Source of the DNA: Eggerthellaceae bacterium | GTDB lineage: Bacteria > Actinomycetota > Coriobacteriia > Coriobacteriales > Eggerthellaceae | NCBI GenBank assembly: GCA_017459925.1 | Contig: JAFUCC010000008.1 | Span: forward strand, 1-64,000 | DNA length: 64,000 bases | Direction: 5' to 3' | Part shown: piece by piece, positions 24,698 through 31,156 of the stretch | How positions within the stretch are numbered: the stretch's first letter is position 1 | Layout of the letters: each line of letters starts with the position of its first letter | The notes under the pieces: model-generated | Databases searched by the model: none | What the model saw: only the letters and a program-made list of their open reading frames with translations | Told to the model about the DNA's origin: nothing | Translations under genes and position numbers: made by a program

Positions 24698-24717
24698 ATT
24701 ATCGGTGGCGCGTCACA
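24698..24717 (-). promoter_or_regulatory. Candidate phage promoter h (metK)
   Basis: TTTTTGTGAC, 8 bases, GATAAT on the minus strand, fused to the U-tract of the terminator just upstream; leader of about 25 bases to the GTG start. Confidence 0.6.
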
Positions 24718-24745
24718 AAAAGAGCCGCCCTGTTGCGGACGGCTC
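24716..24745 (-). terminator. Intrinsic terminator fused to promoter h
   Basis: GAGCCGTCC / GGGCGGCTC stem (one G-U pair) with a 6-base loop, then TTTTT on the minus strand. It ends the accessory gene block above it. Confidence 0.8.
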
Positions 24746-24771
24746 GAAGCTCAGTGACGACATACCTGCGC

Positions 24772-25062
24772 CTAACACACAAGGCCTGTCACCGACTGGA
24801 TTGCGTCGCGCATGTCCTCCATTTCGTCTTGCACGGCGTAGTCTGAGTATCGCCGATCGAGGTAATCGTCGAGAATCAACTCGACTTCCTCGTCGGTTGG
24901 CTCGAGCTTCTTGCCGTCGTTCCACTCGGCCTTTTCGTTCAGCACGTAGGCTTCGATTTCGGCATCGAGGTCATCGAACGCACGCTTGCGCAGGATGGCC
25001 CTGAACACCTTGTCTTCCTCGCTGTTGATTTCGTACTTCTTCCTCAAATCCTGGTAGCTCAT
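24772..25062 (-). CDS. Small acidic phage protein
   Basis: 96 aa, strongly acidic and helical (DDLDAEIEAYVLNEKAEW, EEVELILDDYLDRR). No family recognised. It is the last gene before the terminator at 24716-24745. DNA-mimic or protein-inhibitor functions are common for such genes but nothing here proves it. Confidence 0.6.
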   Translation of the reverse strand: MSYQDLRKKYEINSEEDKVFRAILRKRAFDDLDAEIEAYVLNEKAEWNDGKKLEPTDEEVELILDDYLDRRYSDYAVQDEMEDMRDAIQSVTGLVC

Positions 25063-25063
25063 T

Positions 25064-25270
25064 TCAGCACCCCCATTGCGCTATCTCTGAAAAGTCGTGC
25101 TTTTCGTCTCCAAGGCTGGCTGTAACCCATGAGCCGGCATGCATGTCGATGGCTCCGTTCTTGTACAGCTCCTCAACCATCTCGAACGCCTCGTAGTAGT
25201 CACCGGCCTCGACCTCGACTTCCTTGGTGCGAGTCTCCTCTACCGTGATGACAACCTTTTCCCGACTCAT
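25064..25270 (-). CDS. DpnD/PcfM-like small protein
   Basis: 68 aa with EETRTKEVEVEAGDYYEAFEMVEELY, resembling the short DpnD/PcfM family found in phages and conjugative elements. Function of that family is unknown. Its ATG overlaps the stop of the preceding 56-aa gene in a TGATG junction. Confidence 0.6.
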   Translation of the reverse strand: MSREKVVITVEETRTKEVEVEAGDYYEAFEMVEELYKNGAIDMHAGSWVTASLGDEKHDFSEIAQWGC

Positions 25271-25440
25271 CAGTACACCGCCTTAATCGCTATCTCGGAA
25301 TCGTTGATGTCGCCCTGAACCAAAGCCAGGTTCTCGTCGAGCCACGCATACGCAGACTCGTAGATTTCGTCGCGGCTCGCCTCGTCTGGGATGTCGATGT
25401 CGTAAGCCGCAACCGCATCAAAAACAACCGTCACGTTCAT
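25270..25440 (-). CDS. Small acidic phage protein
   Basis: 56 aa (MNVTVVFDAVAAYDIDIP...), coupled to its neighbours by a TGATG overlap at its end and a short gap at its start. Its form (beta strand, then DEASRDEIYESAYAWLDEN helix) is like the PcfM-like gene next to it, suggesting a related fold. No function known. Confidence 0.55.
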   Translation of the reverse strand: MNVTVVFDAVAAYDIDIPDEASRDEIYESAYAWLDENLALVQGDINDSEIAIKAVY

Positions 25441-25448
25441 GCTCGCTC

Positions 25449-25670
25449 CTAAATCTCGATGTACGCGCTATCTCGACGGCCGCTGTCCTCCTCAACGAAC
25501 ACAACCTCAAGCCCCTCTGGGTTATAGGCCATGTTGTCCACGGCGTTCTCAGCGCCCCTGACCGTCTCGATGTAGCGCACGACCTTGTTCTCAGCCGACT
25601 CCTCATCACGAGCGTCGACTATCACGTCGACTGTCGTGACATAGTCGACCACGACCCTGTACTTCTTCAT
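25449..25670 (-). CDS. Small phage protein
   Basis: 73 aa from ATG 25670 with GGAGGTAAGC upstream; a longer reading would run through the zinc-ribbon gene. The pattern MKKYRVVVDYVTTVDVIVDARDEESAENKV again resembles the DpnD/PcfM-like style of the two genes that follow, so the three may be diverged duplicates. Confidence 0.55.
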   Translation of the reverse strand: MKKYRVVVDYVTTVDVIVDARDEESAENKVVRYIETVRGAENAVDNMAYNPEGLEVVFVEEDSGRRDSAYIEI

Positions 25671-25672
25671 GC

Positions 25673-25882
25673 TTACCTCCATCCCATCGAAATGCTCGTC
25701 GGAACCATCTGGAATTTCTCGGTGAACTCCTCGCCGCACTCTTCGCACCGCCAATACCGCTCGAACCAATGGCTACCGCCCGGTCCCTCGTCGGAATCAA
25801 CGGCCTCGGCGAACTTTCCGCATTCGGGGCAGACCCCGTCCTGCTTACCCGCCATGAACTTGTCGACGACTTCCTGAATCAT
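25673..25882 (-). CDS. Zinc-ribbon phage protein
   Basis: 69 aa. Two CxxC pairs (CPECGKF near residue 18 and CEECGEEF near 46) form a rubredoxin-like zinc ribbon. Start chosen at ATG 25882, two bases after the previous stop. Function unknown. Confidence 0.6.
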   Translation of the reverse strand: MIQEVVDKFMAGKQDGVCPECGKFAEAVDSDEGPGGSHWFERYWRCEECGEEFTEKFQMVPTSISMGWR

Positions 25883-25884
25883 GC

Positions 25885-26106
25885 CTACCACCCATGCTTT
25901 CCGTAATCGCGGATGATTGCTGTGAACGCCCTCTGCGCGAGATGCCACGAGAGGTCATCACTCGCTATGTCGAGAAAATCGTCGTAATCGGCTTCGTCGG
26001 GAACCCTGAGAATCCACGTCTCGTAAGCCATTTCGTGCTGCATCATCATGATGACGTGGTCCATCGACTGCAGCGTCGTGATACGTTCTTCGATCATCTG
26101 ATTCAT
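25885..26106 (-). CDS. Small phage protein
   Basis: 73 aa from ATG 26106 (MNQMIEERITTLQ). Helical, with an acidic centre (DEADYDDFLDIASDDL). It lies directly after ardA. No family recognised. Confidence 0.5.
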   Translation of the reverse strand: MNQMIEERITTLQSMDHVIMMMQHEMAYETWILRVPDEADYDDFLDIASDDLSWHLAQRAFTAIIRDYGKHGW

Positions 26107-26116
26107 GCCCAACCCC

Positions 26117-26674
26117 CTACCAAAGCTCGACGTAGCCGCCGTCGTAGGGGAGGAACGTCCCGCACGACTCAAGCTCCTGACCGTAGCTTTCGAAATCGAA
26201 ATGACGCCGCATGAAGTCCTCCGCCTCGGTGAACGCGGGGTCGTCCTCGCAGCACCGCATCGCGACGTCGGACATGTCCTCGCAGCCTGGATAGTCGCGC
26301 CAATCGCCGGACTTGTACGTCTGGATTGCCGCCGACAAGCTCGTCTCGTTGCCGATAATCGCAATGAGGATGTCGAAATCCTCAACGTCTTCGACCGCCT
26401 CGGCAATCTCGTTCAGCTCCTCGTAGGACGCATATTCGCTGAATTCCTCGAACAACGGCAGTTCGCTGTCGTAGTCGGGAAAGAAATACTCCTCGTAAAT
26501 CCCGAAGCTCGGATCATCCTGGTCGACCGGGTCGCCGATGCCGATGCGCTGCAAGACGTCTTCCCGGTCGTCATCGTCGATGGGGAACTCGACCCACTCC
26601 CCGACGAGGTCGCCCTCGTTGTACTTGCCAAGGTTGCCGACCCAGGCCTTCACGTACGGGTAACACGCTTTCAT
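26117..26674 (-). CDS. ardA: ArdA-like antirestriction protein (DNA mimic)
   Basis: 185 aa, very acidic. ArdA features are visible: KAWVGNLGKYNEGDLVGEWVEF at the start (Y-N-x-G-x-L-x-G-x-W box), FGIYEEYFFPDYDSELPL, YASYEELNEIAE and the C-terminal YDGGYVELW. ArdA dimers mimic bent B-DNA and block type I restriction complexes. Its presence alongside the modification cassette at 21.5-24.7 kb points to an anti-restriction district. Confidence 0.8.
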   Translation of the reverse strand: MKACYPYVKAWVGNLGKYNEGDLVGEWVEFPIDDDDREDVLQRIGIGDPVDQDDPSFGIYEEYFFPDYDSELPLFEEFSEYASYEELNEIAEAVEDVEDFDILIAIIGNETSLSAAIQTYKSGDWRDYPGCEDMSDVAMRCCEDDPAFTEAEDFMRRHFDFESYGQELESCGTFLPYDGGYVELW

Positions 26675-26702
26675 GCTATAATCCTCTCGCTAGGTGCTCT
26701 CG

Positions 26703-26740
26703 CCTAGTTCCTTGGTGATAGGGCGGCTTCTCCCCGCCCT
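26703..26740 (-). other. Strong stem-loop in front of ardA
   Basis: Minus strand GATAGGGCGG, 7-base loop, CCGCCCTATC. No U-tract follows, so it is probably an mRNA-stabilising or attenuating structure and not a terminator. It separates the 108-aa gene from ardA. Confidence 0.5.
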
Positions 26741-27065
26741 ATCCCTCTTCTTCCAGGTATTCAGACCACGTCTGCTCGTCACAGTCCCAGAACTCGACTT
26801 GGTAGCCGGCGTTGTCGACGTAGCCGTAGCAGGCGACTTCGGAGCCCTCGTCGATGTACAGCAGCTCCTTGACACCACCGGCGTACTCCGAGCCCTGACC
26901 AGAGACGAAATTCTCGACGGCTTCCATCAGGTCCTGGTCTGCCTCTGAGGCACTGACCATAATCGTCTCAATCTCCTCGCCCCACGGGTTGAACACGACG
27001 CATTGAATGAGCGTGTCCTCTCCCTGGCTCCAAACCGGAATGCGGGCGACGACTTGCTTCTCCAT
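26739..27065 (-). CDS. Phage protein, unknown
   Basis: 108 aa from ATG 27065, with AGGAGG 8 bases upstream (a GTG 9 bases earlier is possible). Acidic, with VVFNPWGEEIETIMVSASEAD and YVDNAGYQVEFWDCDEQTW. No recognised family. Confidence 0.55.
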   Translation of the reverse strand: MEKQVVARIPVWSQGEDTLIQCVVFNPWGEEIETIMVSASEADQDLMEAVENFVSGQGSEYAGGVKELLYIDEGSEVACYGYVDNAGYQVEFWDCDEQTWSEYLEEEG

Positions 27066-27077
27066 TCCCTTCACCTC

Positions 27078-27389
27078 CTAAAACTCGTGCTTCATCGCGT
27101 CGTTGCGGTACTTGCGTGCAAGATGAACCTGCGGCCACTCCGGATCGAGGAAACCCAGCTTCTCGCGGCTCTTCTTCTCTTCCCAAGCCTGACGCCACTC
27201 GTTGTCGGGAACGAACACCAGACCGCCGTCAAGGTCGAATCTGCTCAGCTCGATGCAGGCCAGCCCGTTGTCGTGCGCGATTTCGTACAGGGCGATGAAC
27301 GTCTCGTAGTTCTCGCCGGAGCGCGTTATGCCGGCCAGGTCGGCAAGCTTCGTCAGGTTCCATGCCATCCGCTGCTTCTTGTTGCTCAT
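27078..27389 (-). CDS. Phage protein, unknown
   Basis: 103 aa. N-terminal helix NLTKLADLAGITRSGENYETFIALYEIAHDNGLACIEL followed by a basic Trp-rich part (EWRQAWEEKKSREKLGF). First gene after the CTAAC/GTTAG-controlled promoter at 27440-27468, with GGAGAGAG before the ATG. Function unknown. Confidence 0.55.
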   Translation of the reverse strand: MSNKKQRMAWNLTKLADLAGITRSGENYETFIALYEIAHDNGLACIELSRFDLDGGLVFVPDNEWRQAWEEKKSREKLGFLDPEWPQVHLARKYRNDAMKHEF

Positions 27390-27439
27390 TTCTCTCTCCT
27401 TGTTCCTTGGCTTTCAGGCTTCCATTTCCTGATAATCTT

Positions 27440-27468
27440 ATTCTAACATATGTTAGGTTTACAGTCAA
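27440..27468 (-). promoter_or_regulatory. Promoter with CTAAC-N4-GTTAG operator (copy 1)
   Basis: -35 TTGACT, 17-base spacer, -10 TAGAAT on the minus strand. A perfect 14-base palindrome (CTAACAT + ATGTTAG, 27443-27456) overlaps the -10. Upstream sequence is repeated at copy 2. Confidence 0.75.
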
Positions 27469-27505
27469 TCAGGATGCGGACGTTTTATGTACCTGACCTG
27501 GTCTT

Positions 27506-27742
27506 TTACGCGACTCGCGCCTTGCGCCAGCGCATTTCCTCCCACAGCTCTTCATAGAGCGCATCGGCGTACTCCTCGCCGCGCAGCTCCTCGATGATGT
27601 CGAATCCGATCTCGCGCACAACGCAGCCCTCTGGCTCGTCCCAGGTGCGCATGATGGCTTCCTTGATGCCGGCGATGCCCAACTGGTGCATCTTGAACCG
27701 AAACTCGGTCATGGCCTGCTCGTATTCCCTGATGCTGTCCAT
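27506..27742 (-). CDS. Small phage protein
   Basis: 78 aa, helical, acidic, with RIGEL-like helices (REYEQAMTEFRFKMHQLGIAG, then IIEELRGEEYADALYEELWEE). It has its own motif promoter (j), with GGAGGGCAGCA before the ATG. No family recognised. Confidence 0.55.
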   Translation of the reverse strand: MDSIREYEQAMTEFRFKMHQLGIAGIKEAIMRTWDEPEGCVVREIGFDIIEELRGEEYADALYEELWEEMRWRKARVA

Positions 27743-27752
27743 TGCTGCCCTC

Positions 27753-28178
27753 CTAATACTCGATTATCAGCTCGGCGTCACAACCGGATTTGCTGGTGTC
27801 GTTGATTCGGTAGTTCACGACCTCGAACGTGTTCTCCTCGAACACTGCGAGGTGGTCCTTGGCCTGAACAGGGCGCCCGGTGACGTTGATGCGGCGCACA
27901 TCCCACCTGGTTCCGGGAAAGTCCCTGATAACCTGGTCGGTCAGCTCTCGGATGGTCTTCTTCGCACACGGGCCGACGATGAAGCGTTCGACGTCGCTCT
28001 CGCTGAGGTAACACGCCCAGTTCTCGTCGGCGACCTCGCTGAACACGTACTTGTCGCTATCCCTGCGCTCGTCAAGCTCCTCGTAGTAACAGCTCATGTG
28101 GCGCTTGCCGAGATACGTCTCGACCGTGTGCCAAATCGTCTCGTACCGCTTTCCCTCTACCAGGTTGATTGCCTTCAT
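27753..28178 (-). CDS. Phage protein, unknown
   Basis: 141 aa from ATG 28178 (a GTG three codons earlier is possible). Mixed alpha/beta sequence with VEGKRYETIWHTVETYLGKRHMSCYYEELDERRDSDKY. Controlled by the palindrome promoter at 28260-28288, and its 3' end holds promoter j for the next gene. Function unknown. Confidence 0.55.
   Translation of the reverse strand: MKAINLVEGKRYETIWHTVETYLGKRHMSCYYEELDERRDSDKYVFSEVADENWACYLSESDVERFIVGPCAKKTIRELTDQVIRDFPGTRWDVRRINVTGRPVQAKDHLAVFEENTFEVVNYRINDTSKSGCDAELIIEY
27763..27782 (-). promoter_or_regulatory. Candidate phage promoter j
   Basis: TTGTGAC, 8 bases, GATAAT on the minus strand, inside the 3' end of the 141-aa gene and just upstream of the 78-aa gene. 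Confidence 0.55.
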
Positions 28179-28208
28179 CGTTCGCACCTTCCCGCACGCT
28201 CTAATGAG

Positions 28209-28232
28209 AGGAGCCGCCCCTCTGGCGGCTCC
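28209..28232 (-). other. Leader stem-loop
   Basis: Minus strand GGAGCCGCC, short loop, GGCGGCTCC, located between the palindrome promoter (copy 2) and the gene start, with no U-tract. Possible attenuator or mRNA-stabilising hairpin. Confidence 0.5.
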
Positions 28233-28259
28233 TTCAGGTCTTCCTTACCTGATAATCTT

Positions 28260-28288
28260 ATTCTAACATATGTTAGATTTACTGGCAA
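28260..28288 (-). promoter_or_regulatory. Promoter with CTAAC-N4-GTTAG operator (copy 2)
   Basis: -35 TTGCCA, 17-base spacer, -10 TAGAAT, with the same perfect 14-base palindrome at 28263-28276. About 75 bases around it are a near copy of the region around copy 1, including the upstream element CGTTTTATG. Confidence 0.75.
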
Positions 28289-28326
28289 GGTTGATGCGTA
28301 CGTTTTATGGACGTGACCTGCGCAAA

Positions 28327-28710
28327 CTAAAACAGCGGCATCGTGCCGCCGTTGTCTCGCTCCTCTTTCACCTTCGCCGGATTGAACTCCTCGACGACGT
28401 ACCCCGCCGCCCTGAGCCAATCGACGACCCTGTGGCGATGGCACTCGCCAATCTCCTTCTCCCAGCAGAGCAATGCTACATCTTCATCGCCCAGCTCTCT
28501 CACGACCTCGGCCGGATCGGTCCTCGCAAGCTGCTCGTCATATCGCCTGTAGAACTCGTCGACGGGCAATCGGAGCATCTGCCAGCTAGGGCACAGCGAT
28601 TCGATGCTTCTGCCGAACCAGCCCTTCGGCCTTCCCCTGGAAATCGCCACTGGCTCGATGCCGAACTTCTCCAGGGCTTTCACCCGCCCCCAGTAGCTCG
28701 TGTAAATCAT
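28327..28710 (-). CDS. DUF488-family protein
   Basis: 127 aa from the ATG at 28710, overlapping the hicB stop (TGATG). DUF488 features: IYTSYWGRVKALEKFGI at the start, ISRGRPKGW, then a late LLCWEKEIGECHRHRVVDWLRAAGY with the Cys-His-Arg box. The biochemical role of DUF488 proteins is not settled. It appears to be the third gene of the hicA-hicB operon. Confidence 0.75.
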   Translation of the reverse strand: MIYTSYWGRVKALEKFGIEPVAISRGRPKGWFGRSIESLCPSWQMLRLPVDEFYRRYDEQLARTDPAEVVRELGDEDVALLCWEKEIGECHRHRVVDWLRAAGYVVEEFNPAKVKEERDNGGTMPLF

Positions 28711-29159
28711 CACTCCTTCTTCCTCGGACGACCGGCGCCCGGATTTGTTTTCTTCCGCTTGTTGATGCTTGCGATTGTCACCATGCGCCTGCCGCCGTGC
28801 ATGTACGCTTCCAGGCTTCCCTCGTTGAGCATCTGACAGACGCGCCCGTGGGAAACACCGAGCTCTTTTGCCGCCTCGGAAATGGTCACGCACTTGCTCG
28901 CCGCGATATAGTCATCCGACACTTCAACGCACAATACGACCTGCGGCGGATCGGAGAACACCGGCTTCGGCAAAACCTCTCCGCTCTCGATCATGTCGGC
29001 GATTGCGAGCTTCAGCGCAGTTGCGCATCCCTCGGTTGCTTCGGCTACCGTGCTGCCCGACGCGTAGCATTCTGCAAACTGCGTAGCCTGCAGGAAGTAA
29101 TAGGGACCGCGGCCGTCGCCGTCGTCGTGTTTCTCGATAGTCGCCTCGTACACGTACAC
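28710..29159 (-). CDS. hicB: HicB-like antitoxin with DNA-binding C-terminus
   Basis: 149 aa, GTG start with GGAGG 6 bases upstream. N-terminal HicB fold: YEATIEKHDDGDGRGPYYFLQATQFAECYASGSTVAEATEGCATALKLAI in style. C-terminal MerR/Xis-type HTH: VTISEAAKELGVSHGRVCQMLNEGSLEAYMHGGRRMV. It should neutralise HicA and may repress promoters carrying the CTAAC/GTTAG operator. Confidence 0.82.
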   Translation of the reverse strand: MYVYEATIEKHDDGDGRGPYYFLQATQFAECYASGSTVAEATEGCATALKLAIADMIESGEVLPKPVFSDPPQVVLCVEVSDDYIAASKCVTISEAAKELGVSHGRVCQMLNEGSLEAYMHGGRRMVTIASINKRKKTNPGAGRPRKKE

Positions 29160-29193
29160 GGGGCACCTCCTCGTATGGTAGAATCGCCATGGT

Positions 29194-29217
29194 CGGGCAG
29201 GGGATTTCTCCCCTGCC
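29194..29217 (-). other. GAAA-capped hairpin between hicA and hicB
   Basis: Minus-strand RNA GGGCAGGGGA-GAAA-TCCCCTGCCC, a perfect 10-bp stem with a GNRA tetraloop and no U-tract. It lies in the gap between the toxin stop and the antitoxin GTG, so it could set the HicA:HicB ratio. Confidence 0.7.
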
Positions 29218-29226
29218 CTCGGTCTG

Positions 29227-29415
29227 TTACCACCCGGCCTGTCGCTTGATTGATTCCCAGGTCTTCCAATCCAGATGGTCGCTCTCCTTTCCTGCGACCG
29301 TCACCTTTCTCCCTCCCTTCACGTACCTGCGGTGACTTCCTTCTTGTCGGACCTTCACGAAACCCTCTCGCTCAAGCCTTCGGATAACTTCTCGGACTGT
29401 AGGTGGTTGCAGCAC
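29227..29415 (-). CDS. hicA: HicA toxin (mRNA interferase)
   Basis: 62 aa, GTG start with GGAAAGGAG upstream. Short HicA/YcfA fold: VREVIRRLEREGFVKVRQEGSHRRYVKGGRKVTVAGK, with the catalytic His in GSHRRY at about residue 28. It cleaves translated mRNA when unbound by HicB. Confidence 0.85.
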   Translation of the reverse strand: MLQPPTVREVIRRLEREGFVKVRQEGSHRRYVKGGRKVTVAGKESDHLDWKTWESIKRQAGW

Positions 29416-29443
29416 TGCTCCTTTCCTTTGTCCGATAATCTAA

Positions 29444-29472
29444 TTCTAACATTAGTTAGCATTTACAGCAAG
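29444..29472 (-). promoter_or_regulatory. hicA promoter with CTAAC-N4-GTTAG operator (copy 3)
   Basis: -35 TTGCTG, 17-base spacer, -10 TAGAAT on the minus strand; operator CTAACTAATGTTAG at 29447-29460, one centre change from copies 1 and 2. Confidence 0.75.
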
Positions 29473-29504
29473 TGATTGTGAACAAAATATGCGCTTTGAG
29501 CTGG

Positions 29505-29547
29505 GAAAATAACGAGCCATCGGGGAGAGAGTGTACCCGATGGCTCT
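29505..29547 (-). terminator. Intrinsic terminator before the hicAB promoter
   Basis: GAGCCATCGGG / CCCGATGGCTC perfect stem with an 11-base loop followed by GTTATTTT on the minus strand. Confidence 0.7.
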
Positions 29548-29576
29548 TGCTAGGAGACGCCTCGTGGCAAGGCGTG
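29505..29576 (-). ncRNA. Predicted short RNA from promoter i
   Basis: Promoter i and the terminator at 29505-29547 bracket about 70 bases that would fold into two hairpins (CGCCT/AGGCG and the terminator). No ORF. Inferred from the flanking signals only. Confidence 0.3.
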
Positions 29577-29582
29577 TGACTA

Positions 29583-29602
29583 TTGTCCCCTAACTGTCAC
29601 AC
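29583..29602 (-). promoter_or_regulatory. Candidate phage promoter i
   Basis: GTGTGAC, 8 bases, GACAAT on the minus strand; overlaps the last codons of the two-HTH protein gene. First copy of the motif met going leftwards. Confidence 0.45.
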
Positions 29603-30183
29603 GAGAATTCACGCGCCTTCTCTTTCAGCTCGTTGGCGACGGACACGATGCTTACGAGCGTCTTGTACTCGCAAGTGCTCCTGTCGCCCATCGAGTAGAC
29701 GGTCCGCTGGGGCAATCCGCTCATCCTCGCCACCTCTGCTCGCGTGACGCCGTGCTCGTCAAGCCATTTGAGTGCTGCGTTCACAGATGACGCATCAACA
29801 CGGTTCCTGGCCTTCGGCGCGACAGGGCGCTTGCATTCCATGATTCGCCGGTAGTTCTCACGGCTCATTCGCCTTGAAGGCAGGTACTTCCCGCTCTTCT
29901 CGTCGATACGCGCCGCGTGGTGCTTTCCTGTTATCAATAGCTTGATTGCGTTCCGCGTGATTCCGGTCGCCCTTGAAATCTCGTGAATCGTCGCGCCCTG
30001 ATCGAGCCAGCCATTCACCTTATTCCTGGCTTCTTTCGTGCGCTCCTCGCCGACCATGCTCTTGTCGTGCGGCTCCCACGATCGCTTGTAGTCGGCTTCT
30101 GCGGCGCGGCACATGAAGCAGCGGCATCCCATGACGAACTTCTCATGTGATGGTTTGCCGCATGACCGAAGCTGCTCATTCAT
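29590..30183 (-). CDS. Two-HTH DNA-binding protein, candidate late activator
   Basis: 197 aa from ATG 30183. N-terminal Cys cluster (GCRCFMCRAAEADY), an HTH at about 65-90 (GATIHEISRATGITRNAIKLLITG) and a second at about 135-165 (DEHGVTRAEVARMSGLPQRTVYSMGD). It lies at the junction between early genes and the block carrying TGTGAC-type promoters, the place where Gram-positive phages encode late activators such as RinA or ArpU. That role is an inference from position; it could also be a repressor. Confidence 0.6.
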   Translation of the reverse strand: MNEQLRSCGKPSHEKFVMGCRCFMCRAAEADYKRSWEPHDKSMVGEERTKEARNKVNGWLDQGATIHEISRATGITRNAIKLLITGKHHAARIDEKSGKYLPSRRMSRENYRRIMECKRPVAPKARNRVDASSVNAALKWLDEHGVTRAEVARMSGLPQRTVYSMGDRSTCEYKTLVSIVSVANELKEKAREFSCDS

Positions 30184-30202
30184 CGTATACCTCGGCCGAC
30201 GG

Positions 30203-30688
30203 TTAGTTGCTGCCGCTCGAGCCGAACCCCGACTCGCCTCTCGACGATTCGGAAAGCTCGCCAACCTCGATGCATTCGCACGTCTCGAACGGGACGACGA
30301 CGAGCTGGCAGACTCTGTCACCGCGGGAGACTTGCATCGCGCCGCCAGAATTCGGCAAGAACCTCTTTAGCCAATGCTCTTCATCCTCGAACCACGCATG
30401 CGTCGGGTGATTGTTGTGCAGCGGAGCCTTGATTTCGCCGCGATAGCCTGAGTCGATTACCCCGACGCAGTTGCTCAGGTTGACGCCCTTCGAGCCGAGT
30501 CCTGATCTCGGAAACACCAGCCCTACGAAACCTTCGGGAATCTCGACGCATACGCCGGTGCCCACCATCTTCGTCTCGCCCGGTTCGAGGCTTACATCCT
30601 CACGGCTCGTCAAGTCCATGCCGGCGTCTCCCGGCTTCGCATGCTTCGGCAACGGTGCGCCGTTCATCAGCTTCACATTAATCTGCAT
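30203..30688 (-). CDS. dut: dUTPase
   Basis: 161 aa, trimeric dUTPase family. The five motifs are visible: PGDAGMDL, PRSGLGSKGV, NCVGVIDSGYRGEIK, RGDRVCQLVV and the C-terminal RGESGFGSSG (P-loop-like motif V). It removes dUTP and supplies dUMP. Overlaps the next small gene at its start. Confidence 0.95.
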   Translation of the reverse strand: MQINVKLMNGAPLPKHAKPGDAGMDLTSREDVSLEPGETKMVGTGVCVEIPEGFVGLVFPRSGLGSKGVNLSNCVGVIDSGYRGEIKAPLHNNHPTHAWFEDEEHWLKRFLPNSGGAMQVSRGDRVCQLVVVPFETCECIEVGELSESSRGESGFGSSGSN

Positions 30689-30894
30689 TTGTAAATCTCC
30701 TTCTCCAAGGCCAACAGCGATTGCCGTAGGCTCGTTATCTGTCTCTTGATCGCGGTTCGGTTCGCCTGGGCGTTCTTCTGGGTGTAATAGCCCGCAACGA
30801 ACATGTGGTCAGCAACTGGCGCATACTCAGACACGCTCTCATGCAGCTGCTCCATTTGGAGCAGGCACATGTCTGCTTGCTTAAGCATCTTCAT
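30673..30894 (-). CDS. Small coiled-coil phage protein
   Basis: 73 aa, helical with heptad pattern (TAIKRQITSLRQSLLALEKEIYKC). Overlaps both neighbours. No known family. Confidence 0.5.
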   Translation of the reverse strand: MKMLKQADMCLLQMEQLHESVSEYAPVADHMFVAGYYTQKNAQANRTAIKRQITSLRQSLLALEKEIYKCRLM

Positions 30895-31156
30895 CTTCGA
30901 CCTCCACCCAAGCGTCCTTGTCGTAGTCGAACTCGTACCATTTGCCGTCGACCCATCTCCTGCGGTTCTCAGCCCTGCTCTTATGGCCGCAATGCTCGCA
31001 CGTTATCCACTCGCCGTTGAACATGGCCCAAAAGTTGTAGTAGTGCTGATTCCCGCATTCGGGACACTTCGAGTGAACGATGAGCTCCTTTGCCCTTGGG
31101 TCGTCATTGCCTATCGCCACATAAGGCACGCCGTCGATATCGCCACTGTGATTCAT
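30881..31156 (-). CDS. Zinc-ribbon phage protein
   Basis: 91 aa with CPECGNQHYYNFWAMFNGEWITCEHCG, a four-Cys zinc ribbon, and an acidic C-terminus (DAWVEVEDEDA). Function unknown. Confidence 0.55.
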   Translation of the reverse strand: MNHSGDIDGVPYVAIGNDDPRAKELIVHSKCPECGNQHYYNFWAMFNGEWITCEHCGHKSRAENRRRWVDGKWYEFDYDKDAWVEVEDEDA

